Assembly (NCBI GenBank): GCA_031283665.1
Contig: JAITBJ010000056.1
Coordinates: forward strand, 1 to 13,319
Length of the DNA stretch: 13,319 nucleotides
Reading direction: 5' to 3'
Source: Candidatus Opitulatrix cubana
GTDB taxonomy: Bacteria; Actinomycetota; Actinomycetes; Actinomycetales; Bifidobacteriaceae
Below are positions 1 through 5,070 of this stretch, piece after piece. Position numbers and translations under genes: made by a program. The notes under the pieces are model-generated. The model saw only the letters and a list, made by a program, of their open reading frames with translations. It did no database searches and was not told the DNA's origin. The first letter of the stretch is position 1; every line of letters begins with the position of its first letter.

Positions 1-501
1 GTTTATTTACCAAACAATCCTGTAACTCGTGAGCAAATGGCTACATTTTTATATCGTGAGGCTGGCTCCTTTCCAATAGATTCAACATGGAGTTTGCCTT
101 TTGTAGATGTCCCTGCTTCCAATGGATTTAGAGAGTATATTAGATGGTTAGTTCATACAGGCATTACTTCTGGCACAGATACCACTCATTATTCACCAAA
201 GAAATCTGTGACCCGAGGGCAAATGGTAGCATTTTTATATGCTCTTGCAGGCCGTCCTGCAATTGCAGACCCAAGTGTTAATTTTAAAGATGTAACCGGA
301 AATCCGTTCATAACGCAGATTGCATGGGCTTCTAAAATAGGAATAACATCTGGGTATGAGTGCACAGCTAAAGGCAAACCAGTAAAGCAGTGCACTAAAA
401 AAGGTGATACTGTTTTTCAGCCTAGCAGATCTGTAACTCGTTCACAAATGGCTACATTTTTAATGCGTTTCTTAGACAAAGGCGAATACTCTGGTTCATA
501 G
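1..501 (+). CDS. SLH-repeat surface protein, C-terminal part (5' end outside window)
   Basis: The reading frame is open from base 1 and ends at TAG 499-501, giving the last 166 residues of a larger protein. The visible part holds the end of one SLH repeat (ending NPVTREQMATFLYR), a full second repeat from about residue 36 (PFVDV ... IRWLVHTGITSGT ... SVTRGQMVAFLYALAG), and a third from about residue 97 (FKDV ... IAWASKIGITSGY ... SVTRSQMATFLMRFL). These are the actinobacterial form of S-layer-homology repeats, which generally attach exported proteins to the cell envelope. The third repeat carries an insertion with two cysteines (YEC...KQC) between the GITSG and SVTR blocks, which could form a disulfide outside the cell. 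The repeats sit at the extreme C terminus, nine residues from the end. The N-terminal effector region and signal peptide are not visible, so the specific role is unknown. The SLH assignment is firm. Confidence 0.9.
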   Translation, partial: VYLPNNPVTREQMATFLYREAGSFPIDSTWSLPFVDVPASNGFREYIRWLVHTGITSGTDTTHYSPKKSVTRGQMVAFLYALAGRPAIADPSVNFKDVTGNPFITQIAWASKIGITSGYECTAKGKPVKQCTKKGDTVFQPSRSVTRSQMATFLMRFLDKGEYSGS

Positions 502-553
502 ATTATATTTTCTAATCGTCTTTTGTTCTTTTTGAGTGCAAATTGCGTATTTG

Positions 554-562
554 TGTTAGACT
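554..562 (+). promoter_or_regulatory. Putative extended -10 for ybeY (leaderless)
   Basis: TGT followed by TAGACT fits an extended -10 element. Its last base lies 8 nt before the ATG at 571, so transcription would begin at or within a base or two of the start codon. No Shine-Dalgarno sequence precedes the ATG. A TTGAGT at 532-537 is a possible weak -35 at 19 nt. The hexamer match is modest and is supported mainly by the same arrangement upstream of other genes in the window. Confidence 0.45.
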
Positions 563-570
563 ATTATCAA

Positions 571-1023
571 ATGGCAATAGAAATTGTAAACGAAACTGAA
601 TACAAGTTTGATGAATTTGAGTTTGTTCAGCTAGCAGTTTGGACACTAAAAAAAATGTATGTGTCCGCTGACTCTGATTTAGATATTCAATTTGTTTCAT
701 CTGAGCGAATGTCCAAACTGCATAATGATTATTTATCTCTTCCCGGTCCTACAGATGTTATGAGCTTCCCTATGGACGAACTAAAACCTGGGACTAAAGA
801 TTTGCCAAGAGCAGCTGGAGTGTTAGGTGATATAGTAATTTGTCCTGAAGTGGCAAAGGAGCAAGCTGATAAGGCGGGGCATTCTTTTATAGATGAAATG
901 CTTTTATTAGAAGTGCATTCGATTTTGCATCTTTTAGGTTTTGATCATGTCAAAAAAGCTGATGAGAAAAAGATGTTCGATTTGCAGAGGTCGATTTTAA
1001 TGGAGTTTTTAGCATCAAAATGA
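571..1023 (+). CDS. ybeY: Endoribonuclease YbeY (16S rRNA maturation / ribosome quality control)
   Basis: This 150-residue protein is a UPF0054/YbeY metalloprotein. The family is a single-strand-specific RNase with roles in 16S rRNA 3'-end maturation and ribosome quality control. The zinc-binding motif HxxxHxxxxxH is present as His116, His120 and His126 in VHSILHLLGFDH, and the PGPTDVMSFPMDE block (residues 58-70) is diagnostic. The frame is open upstream to a possible ATG at 523, but family members begin with a short strand like IEIVNETE, so the ATG at 571 is chosen. It also sits just after a -10-like sequence and lacks a ribosome-binding site. The stop overlaps the next gene's start (ATGA, 1020-1023), implying translational coupling. 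The neighbouring order ybeY, CorC-type gene, era is common in actinobacteria. Confidence 0.93.
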   Translation: MAIEIVNETEYKFDEFEFVQLAVWTLKKMYVSADSDLDIQFVSSERMSKLHNDYLSLPGPTDVMSFPMDELKPGTKDLPRAAGVLGDIVICPEVAKEQADKAGHSFIDEMLLLEVHSILHLLGFDHVKKADEKKMFDLQRSILMEFLASK

Positions 1024-1841
1024 GTTTCTTTTCAAGATTAGGTAAGCGGCAAAAAAAGGGTCAAGCATCTCAGGATGAGGAGCAGCTTGATATAGCTCTT
1101 GAGCAGATTGCAGATAATGAGGGTCTTGAAGAAGATGAGCGCGAAATGATAAAATCTGTAGTGGAGCTAGGAGACACAATAGTTCGTGAAGTGATGGTCC
1201 CTCGCACATCCATGGAAGTTTTAGAAAAAGGTGAAACGCTAAAAAACTGCTTAAATGAGTTTTTGAAAACAGGATTTTCCCGTATGCCTGTTATTGGCGA
1301 AAACTCAGATGATATTTTAGGAATAGCATATTTTAAAGATGTAGTCCGCTCAGTTTATAAAAAGCAGTCCACTAAAAAAACTCAAAAGATTGAGGATATT
1401 ATTAGAAAGGCTGTGTTTGTGCCAGAGTCTATGTCTGTAGATTCTCTTTTGAGGCAGATGCAAGAAAGTCATTCGCATATTGCAATAGCAGTAGATGAAT
1501 ATGGTGGCGTGGCAGGATTGGTAACTCTTGAAGACGCTTTAGAGGAAATTGTGGGCGAAGTGGTTGATGAGTTTGATAAAAACGAAGAAGCAGAGCCTGA
1601 AAAAATTGACGATTCCACATATAGAGTGAGTGCGCGAATGTCAATAGATGATTTGTCAGAGCTTTTTGAAATAGATTTAAGCTATGAAGATATTGACACT
1701 GTGGGCGGTTTATTTACTAAAGCATTAGGAACTGTGCCAAAGGCTAATTCAAAAGCGCAAATTGACGGTTTAGAGTTTAAGGTTGATAAAATAAATGCGG
1801 CAAAGCGACAGATTTTGCAGTTGATCGTTCATAAAGTGTAA
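1020..1841 (+). CDS. CorC/HlyC-family CBS-pair protein lacking the CNNM membrane domain
   Basis: A 273-residue protein with two CBS domains (about residues 57-115 and 122-185, including MVPRTSM, GFSRMPVIGE and VDEYGGVAGLVTLEDALEEIVGE), followed by a C-terminal transporter-associated CorC_HlyC domain (about 198-270, with DIDTVGGLFTKALG). Family members bind adenine nucleotides through the CBS pair and are linked to Mg2+/Co2+ efflux. Actinobacterial homologs beside ybeY are usually about 430 residues and start with a DUF21/CNNM transmembrane domain. Here the protein starts with a short charged segment (MSFFSRLGKRQKKG) and is soluble, like E. coli CorC. The ATG overlaps the ybeY stop by four bases, and ybeY is intact upstream, so the missing domain was not simply cut off by a frameshift here. 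Whether a separate CNNM protein exists elsewhere is unknown. Confidence 0.88.
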   Translation: MSFFSRLGKRQKKGQASQDEEQLDIALEQIADNEGLEEDEREMIKSVVELGDTIVREVMVPRTSMEVLEKGETLKNCLNEFLKTGFSRMPVIGENSDDILGIAYFKDVVRSVYKKQSTKKTQKIEDIIRKAVFVPESMSVDSLLRQMQESHSHIAIAVDEYGGVAGLVTLEDALEEIVGEVVDEFDKNEEAEPEKIDDSTYRVSARMSIDDLSELFEIDLSYEDIDTVGGLFTKALGTVPKANSKAQIDGLEFKVDKINAAKRQILQLIVHKV

Positions 1842-1858
1842 ACTTCAGAAGTGTAAAT

Positions 1859-2788
1859 ATGAATCAAAGCAAAATTGCTAAAACAGATAATTTTAAATCA
1901 GGGTTTGTATCTATTGTAGGCAGACCAAATGTAGGAAAGTCTACATTAGTGAACGCTATTATCGGAAAGAGAGTAGCAATAGTTTCAAAGCATTCTGGAA
2001 CTACTCAGCGAAATGTGAAAGGCATTTACAATTCTAAAGGTTCGCAAATTGTGTTTATAGACACACCAGGATTTGCACGACCTAGAAAAACTTTAGGAGT
2101 GCGATTGAATGATAGCGTGCATGAGGGAATATCTGATTCCGATATAGTCATTTTTTGCACTCCTGCAGATGAAAAAATTGGTCCAGGTGATAAAAAAATC
2201 ATAGACAGCTTTTTAGATAAAAACTCTCGCAAGAAAATTGCCTGTATAACAAAAGCCGATAAGATCTCAAAGGATGCTCTTATAAATAAAATTGTGGAAG
2301 TTGACAGTTTGAATGTGTTTGATGAAATAGTGCCCGTAACTGCAAAAGGAAATCCAGATGTAAAAGAGAGCCAAGAAAATCAGAACTTGAACGAATTGCT
2401 TGATTTGATAACCTCTGCTCTGCCAAACGGTCCTAAATACTATGACAGCACTGACTATTCTACAGAGGATGAACTGACTTTTGCATCAGAGCTTATTCGT
2501 CAAGAAGTTTTGCAAGGTTTGCAGGATGAACTTATGCATTCAGTGGCTGTGTTAGTAGATGATGATATTGTAAAAGCCAATGAGATGAGAGCTACTATTT
2601 TTGTGGAAAGAGATTCTCAAAAAGGAATTGTGATAGGTAAAAAAGGGGCAAATCTTGGGAATATAAGACGGCGCTCTTTAAGAGCTCTGAAAAAAGAGTT
2701 TGAAAATGTAGAGAGCCTGAATCTGAAAGTGAAAGTGGCGAAAAACTGGCAGAAAGACACAAAAATGCTAGAAAGATTTTCGATATAA
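1859..2788 (+). CDS. era: GTPase Era (30S ribosome assembly)
   Basis: A 309-residue Era GTPase, which binds the 3' end of 16S rRNA during 30S maturation. GTPase motifs: G1 GRPNVGKS at residues 21-28, the G2 Thr in SGTTQRN near 48-49, G3 DTPG at 68-71, G4 TKAD at 131-134 (TKxD in place of the commoner NKxD), and G5 near VTAKG 160-164. The C-terminal KH RNA-binding domain spans about 225-305, with the GxxG loop GKKG at 260-263. It follows the CorC-type gene by 17 nt on the same strand, and grouping with ybeY fits a ribosome-maturation operon. No convincing Shine-Dalgarno precedes the ATG. A 9-nt direct repeat (AAGTGTAAA, 1834-1842 and 1849-1857) lies across the junction. Length and domain order are normal. 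Confidence 0.95.
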   Translation: MNQSKIAKTDNFKSGFVSIVGRPNVGKSTLVNAIIGKRVAIVSKHSGTTQRNVKGIYNSKGSQIVFIDTPGFARPRKTLGVRLNDSVHEGISDSDIVIFCTPADEKIGPGDKKIIDSFLDKNSRKKIACITKADKISKDALINKIVEVDSLNVFDEIVPVTAKGNPDVKESQENQNLNELLDLITSALPNGPKYYDSTDYSTEDELTFASELIRQEVLQGLQDELMHSVAVLVDDDIVKANEMRATIFVERDSQKGIVIGKKGANLGNIRRRSLRALKKEFENVESLNLKVKVAKNWQKDTKMLERFSI

Positions 2789-2810
2789 GCGTTTTAGCGA
2801 AAGGTACAAA

Positions 2811-3371
2811 ATGAGAGACTATTATCCACCAATAGTTGGGAAACCGATTTTTGATAGAAGAAGCTATAGAACAGGGATAGGGTTTGATATTCATAAAGTG
2901 TCTGATAATAAATCTGCTGGCAGCCTGATGCTTTTAGGATTAGAATGGGAAGGATATGCACCTCTTATAGGGCACTCTGATGGCGATGCAGCAGCTCATG
3001 CACTAGCAGATGCCCTGCTCTCCGCCTCAGGACTTGGAGACATAGGAAGCGTGATAGGAGTAGATACTCTAGAGGCTAAAAACATAAGCGGAGAGCAAGT
3101 GCTTCGCACAGTTTGCAGCCTTTTAGCGGATGAGAAAATAACGGTCGTAAATGCTGCGGTGATAGTGATGTGCGAAGCACCAAATATAAACTCCCGCAGA
3201 GCAGAAGCTCAAAAGATTTTATCTGATATTTTGGATGCGCCTGTCAGCGTGTCTGCTTCTTCATATAATAAAATAGGAGATATTGGAAACGGCAGAGCTA
3301 TAGCTGCCCAGGCATCTGCTTTAATACATTTTAATCCGCCGGCTTTTGGAGGAAGACCCTTTAAGAGATAA
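2811..3371 (+). CDS. ispF: 2-C-methyl-D-erythritol 2,4-cyclodiphosphate synthase, divergent active site
   Basis: A 186-residue IspF homolog, the MEP-pathway enzyme that cyclises CDP-ME 2-phosphate and releases CMP. Zn ligands are conserved as Asp26 and His28 (GFDIH) and His63 in HSDGDAAAHALADALL, and the DIG motif is at 77-79. Two conserved blocks are altered. The FPD loop after DIG reads VIGVD, and the TTTEKLGF block reads SSYNKIGD, which puts Asn153 where E. coli has Glu135, the ligand of the catalytic divalent metal. An N-terminal extension of about 18 residues precedes the family core, and the C terminus ends in GGRPFKR. A good ribosome-binding site (GAAAGG, 2799-2804, 6 nt spacing) supports the ATG. 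The gene follows era by 22 nt and is probably in the same transcription unit. Family membership is sure, but full activity is less so. Confidence 0.85.
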   Translation: MRDYYPPIVGKPIFDRRSYRTGIGFDIHKVSDNKSAGSLMLLGLEWEGYAPLIGHSDGDAAAHALADALLSASGLGDIGSVIGVDTLEAKNISGEQVLRTVCSLLADEKITVVNAAVIVMCEAPNINSRRAEAQKILSDILDAPVSVSASSYNKIGDIGNGRAIAAQASALIHFNPPAFGGRPFKR

Positions 3372-3432
3372 AAACCAAATGTGAAATTTTATGGGTTGTT
3401 CGCTGCCAATACAGTTTTATTAGCAATTTGCT

Positions 3433-3515
3433 TCTCCGGATTTGAAAACAAAATAAATAAATAAGATAATCGAAATAAAGATTAATTCTAAAAGAATTGT
3501 TTTCAAATCCGGAGA
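3433..3515. repeat. 19-bp perfect inverted repeat in ispF-dcd spacer
   Basis: TCTCCGGATTTGAAAACAA (3433-3451) is exactly complementary to 3497-3515, across a 45-nt AT-rich loop. The loop-proximal end of the right arm overlaps a smaller hairpin (AATTCT/AGAATT, 3484-3498). Each arm contains the palindrome TCCGGA. No T-run follows the right arm, so this is not a standard intrinsic terminator. The right arm ends 15 bp before the dcd -10 hexamer, covering the -35 position, so a paired operator or a regulatory RNA structure is possible. No target-site duplication is visible at the flanks, which argues against a typical MITE. Confidence 0.8.
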
Positions 3516-3527
3516 GTCCTTACTTTG

Positions 3528-3536
3528 TGATAAAAT
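3528..3536 (+). promoter_or_regulatory. Putative extended -10 for dcd (leaderless)
   Basis: TGA-TAAAAT is a good extended -10. Six bases separate it from the dcd ATG at 3543, so the expected transcription start falls on the A of the start codon. No Shine-Dalgarno sequence is present. The -35 position is occupied by the right arm of the 19-bp inverted repeat rather than by a TTGACA-like hexamer. Confidence 0.6.
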
Positions 3537-3542
3537 AATTAT

Positions 3543-4121
3543 ATGCTCCTTTCAGATAACGACATCAAATCACATATAGACTCTGGCGAAATAGAACTTT
3601 CGGATTTTGATTCAAATCTCATTCAGCCCTCAAGCATAGATGTGAGACTTGACAAGTTTTTCAGAGTTTTTGATAATCATAAGTTTGAAGTTATTGATCC
3701 TGCTGTGAAGCAAGAGGGACTCACGCACGAAACAGAAATCAAAAAAGGTGATTTTTTTGTTTTGCACCCAGGAGAGTTTGTGCTTGCTTCCACTTATGAA
3801 TATGTGAAATTAGGAAACTCTGTAGCAGCTCGCCTAGAGGGAAAATCTTCTCTTGGAAGACTTGGTCTTTTAGCGCACTCCACAGCTGGTTTCATAGATC
3901 CAGGTTTTCAAGGGCATATCACTTTAGAGCTTTCAAATGTGGCTACATTACCAATTAAACTTTATCCAGGTATGAAAATAGGTCAGCTTTGCTTTATGAC
4001 AATGTCTGATTTTGTTGATAAACCTTATGGAGGAGGTGCTGTTGGTTCACGCTATCAGGGTCAAAGAGGTCCTACAGAGTCTCGCTCATATATAGACTTT
4101 TATAAAAAAGATATAGACTAA
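3543..4121 (+). CDS. dcd: dCTP deaminase, dUMP-forming (bifunctional Dcd-Dut type)
   Basis: This 192-residue enzyme belongs to the dCTP deaminase/dUTPase trimer family. It resembles the bifunctional mycobacterial enzyme that converts dCTP directly to dUMP, supplying thymidylate synthesis without releasing dUTP. Signature blocks: QPSSIDVRLD (28-37), RLEGKSSLGRLGLL (97-110), HSTAGFIDPGF (112-122), GHITLELSN with the catalytic Glu129, YPGMKIGQL (141-149), and the C-terminal YQGQRGPTESRSY that closes over substrate. Ala115 in STAGF matches the residue found in bifunctional enzymes at the same number. Length is normal. The ATG lies 6 nt after a -10 sequence, so the mRNA is probably leaderless. The upstream spacer contains a strong inverted repeat that could regulate it. 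Bifunctionality is inferred from sequence similarity. Confidence 0.95.
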   Translation: MLLSDNDIKSHIDSGEIELSDFDSNLIQPSSIDVRLDKFFRVFDNHKFEVIDPAVKQEGLTHETEIKKGDFFVLHPGEFVLASTYEYVKLGNSVAARLEGKSSLGRLGLLAHSTAGFIDPGFQGHITLELSNVATLPIKLYPGMKIGQLCFMTMSDFVDKPYGGGAVGSRYQGQRGPTESRSYIDFYKKDID

Positions 4122-4144
4122 TTGAGTTCTGAACCTGCTAATTT

Positions 4145-4158
4145 GGATTTGAACCCGC
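4145..4158 (-). repeat. 14-nt inverted copy of the tRNA-Ser T-arm
   Basis: GGATTTGAACCCGC here is the exact reverse complement of GCGGGTTCAAATCC (4281-4294) in the T-arm of tRNA-Ser. Read on the minus strand, the surrounding bases do not complete a T-stem or an acceptor stem, so this is not a second tRNA. It may be a relic of a tRNA or of an integration event, or it may pair with the tRNA region. The spacer 4122-4220 otherwise shows only the tRNA promoter. Confidence 0.6.
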
Positions 4159-4205
4159 CCCTTATCGCAACTATTTGGTGCTGTTTTAATAAAAAAGCTG
4201 TATTC

Positions 4206-4214
4206 TGATAAACT
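4206..4214 (+). promoter_or_regulatory. Putative extended -10 for tRNA-Ser
   Basis: TGA-TAAACT lies 6 nt before the first base of the mature tRNA. The predicted transcription start is therefore G4221 itself, with little or no 5' leader for RNase P to remove. An overlapping alternative, TATTCT at 4201-4206, would give a leader of about 8 nt. No strong -35 is seen at normal spacing. Confidence 0.5.
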
Positions 4215-4220
4215 AGCATT

Positions 4221-4305
4221 GGAAGCGTGTCTGAGCGGTCGAAAGAGCAGGCCTCGAAATCCTGTGTGGCGCAAGCCACCGCGGGTTCAAATCCCGCCGC
4301 TTCCG
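4221..4305 (+). tRNA. tRNA-Ser(CGA)
   Basis: The 85-nt gene folds as a class II tRNA. The acceptor stem is GGAAGCG/CGCTTCC with discriminator G4305. The D arm has a TCT/AGA stem, the variable arm is GTGGC-GCAA-GCCAC, and the T arm is GCGGG-TTCAAAT-CCCGC. The anticodon loop CTCGAAA carries CGA, reading UCG. The anticodon stem CAGGC/TCCTG has a C-U mismatch at the pair next to the loop (31-39), an oddity in an otherwise perfect fold. CCA is not encoded. A -10-like element ends 6 nt upstream. The GTG start of the next gene begins after a single base, so 3' processing of the tRNA would also create the 5' end of that mRNA. Confidence 0.95.
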
Positions 4306-4306
4306 C

Positions 4307-4867
4307 GTGCAAAACTCTAAACTTGATAAAGAGCTTCAGAAAAATGGCGACAGCAGAAATGTGGTTGATAAATATAGATTTTGGAAAAACTCTGCTATAA
4401 AAAGTGATATGCAAAAAAACGCACGAGATTTTGAAGTGGCTGTTGAAAATCTTGAACGTGATTTTAATATAGGGTCTATTATACGGACCTCAAATGCTTT
4501 TGGAGTAAAAGCGTTTCACACAGTCGGCAGAAAAAGCATAAATAGGCGCGGTGCTATGGTCACCGATAAATATATAAATATGAATCATTTTTCTACAGCG
4601 GAAGAGTTTGCAAATTATGCGAATAAAAACGGTGCATCTATTATAGGAGTAGATATTCTTGAGGGAGTTTCAAAACCGATTGAGGATTTTGCATTTCCGA
4701 AAAACTCTATTTTATTTTTTGGGTCTGAAAGTGATGGGCTCTCAAAATCTGCACAAAGCATATGCAAAGAGATTGTTCATATTTCACAGTTTGGATCTAC
4801 AAGATCTATAAATGTGGGAGCAGCTGCAGCAGTGGCAATGTATGCACTTAGTCTACAGTTAAAATAA
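4307..4867 (+). CDS. SpoU/TrmH-family RNA 2'-O-methyltransferase
   Basis: A 186-residue SPOUT-class methyltransferase of the kind annotated as tRNA/rRNA methyltransferase in actinobacteria. It transfers a methyl group from SAM to a ribose 2'-OH. The three SpoU motifs are present: motif 1 ENLERDFNIGSIIRTSNAFG (47-66, with Asn54 and Arg60), motif 2 FFGSESDGLS (137-146), and motif 3 STRSINVGAAAAVA (164-177), which form the trefoil-knot SAM site. The N-terminal DKELQKNGDSRNVVDKYRFW resembles actinobacterial homologs, so the start must lie before it. GTG 4307 is the only start candidate outside the tRNA. There is no room for a Shine-Dalgarno sequence. Expression probably depends on read-through from the tRNA promoter and release by tRNA 3' processing. 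The RNA target cannot be told from sequence. Confidence 0.85.
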   Translation: MQNSKLDKELQKNGDSRNVVDKYRFWKNSAIKSDMQKNARDFEVAVENLERDFNIGSIIRTSNAFGVKAFHTVGRKSINRRGAMVTDKYINMNHFSTAEEFANYANKNGASIIGVDILEGVSKPIEDFAFPKNSILFFGSESDGLSKSAQSICKEIVHISQFGSTRSINVGAAAAVAMYALSLQLK

Positions 4868-4899
4868 TTAGTTATTCGCTAGTGTTTATTTGTAAGCGC

Positions 4900-5049
4900 T
4901 TATTCGTCAACTGTTGCAGGGTTAGACGATTTTTCCCAAGCGCCTTCCCATGGATCAGTATCATCATTTACTTTTTTCAATGCGTAAATGCCAGCAGCAG
5001 CTAATGTAGCACCAAATAAAAACCAGAAAAATTTTTGAAAGAACTTCAT
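4900..5049 (-). CDS. 49-residue single-pass membrane protein (DLW-39-like)
   Basis: A small minus-strand gene, ATG at 5049-5047 and stop TAA at 4902-4900. The product begins MKFFQKFFWFLFGATLAAAG, a lysine followed by a hydrophobic aromatic-rich membrane segment of about 20 residues. It continues into a short acidic, hydrophilic tail with NDDTDPWEGAWEK and ends in VDE. This layout (one helix plus a short tail with a D-x-W-like motif) resembles the very short DLW-39-type proteins of actinobacteria, but that link is tentative. A -10 sequence lies exactly 6 nt upstream of the ATG, shared in palindrome with the divergent rhomboid gene. The gene faces the methyltransferase gene with a 32-nt spacer. 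Function is unknown. Support comes from the coherent protein architecture and the promoter position. Confidence 0.72.
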   Translation of the reverse strand: MKFFQKFFWFLFGATLAAAGIYALKKVNDDTDPWEGAWEKSSNPATVDE

Positions 5050-5055
5050 ATTTCT

Positions 5056-5063
5056 AGTATACT
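5056..5063. promoter_or_regulatory. Shared palindromic -10 for two divergent leaderless genes
   Basis: AGTATACT is a perfect 8-bp palindrome that reads as a -10 hexamer TATACT on both strands. On the plus strand (5058-5063) it precedes the rhomboid ATG at 5071 by 7 nt. On the minus strand (5061-5056) it precedes the 49-residue gene's ATG at 5049 by 6 nt. Only 21 bp separate the two start codons, so each promoter's -35 region lies inside the other gene. Two polymerases could not occupy it at once, so the two genes would be transcribed alternately. Confidence 0.65.
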
Positions 5064-5070
5064 TTTAAAT

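Noticed and set aside
501..535. Terminator after the left SLH gene (GATTA/TAATC followed by T-rich sequence)
   Set aside because: A 5-bp stem made of A/T pairs but for one G-C, and a broken T tract. Not distinguishable from background in AT-rich DNA.
2595..2894. A 99-codon minus-strand open frame across the era-ispF junction
   Set aside because: It is antisense to the conserved Era KH domain and the IspF start, with no recognisable protein features.
3433..3515. Intrinsic terminator for ispF
   Set aside because: The stem is long, but the loop is 45 nt and no T-run follows either arm.
4118..4414. A 98-codon minus-strand open frame crossing the tRNA-Ser gene, with a GFEPAVACATQDFEACSFDR-like product
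   Set aside because: This is a familiar artefact of translating the antisense strand of a tRNA-Ser. It also overlaps the conserved methyltransferase start and the tRNA.
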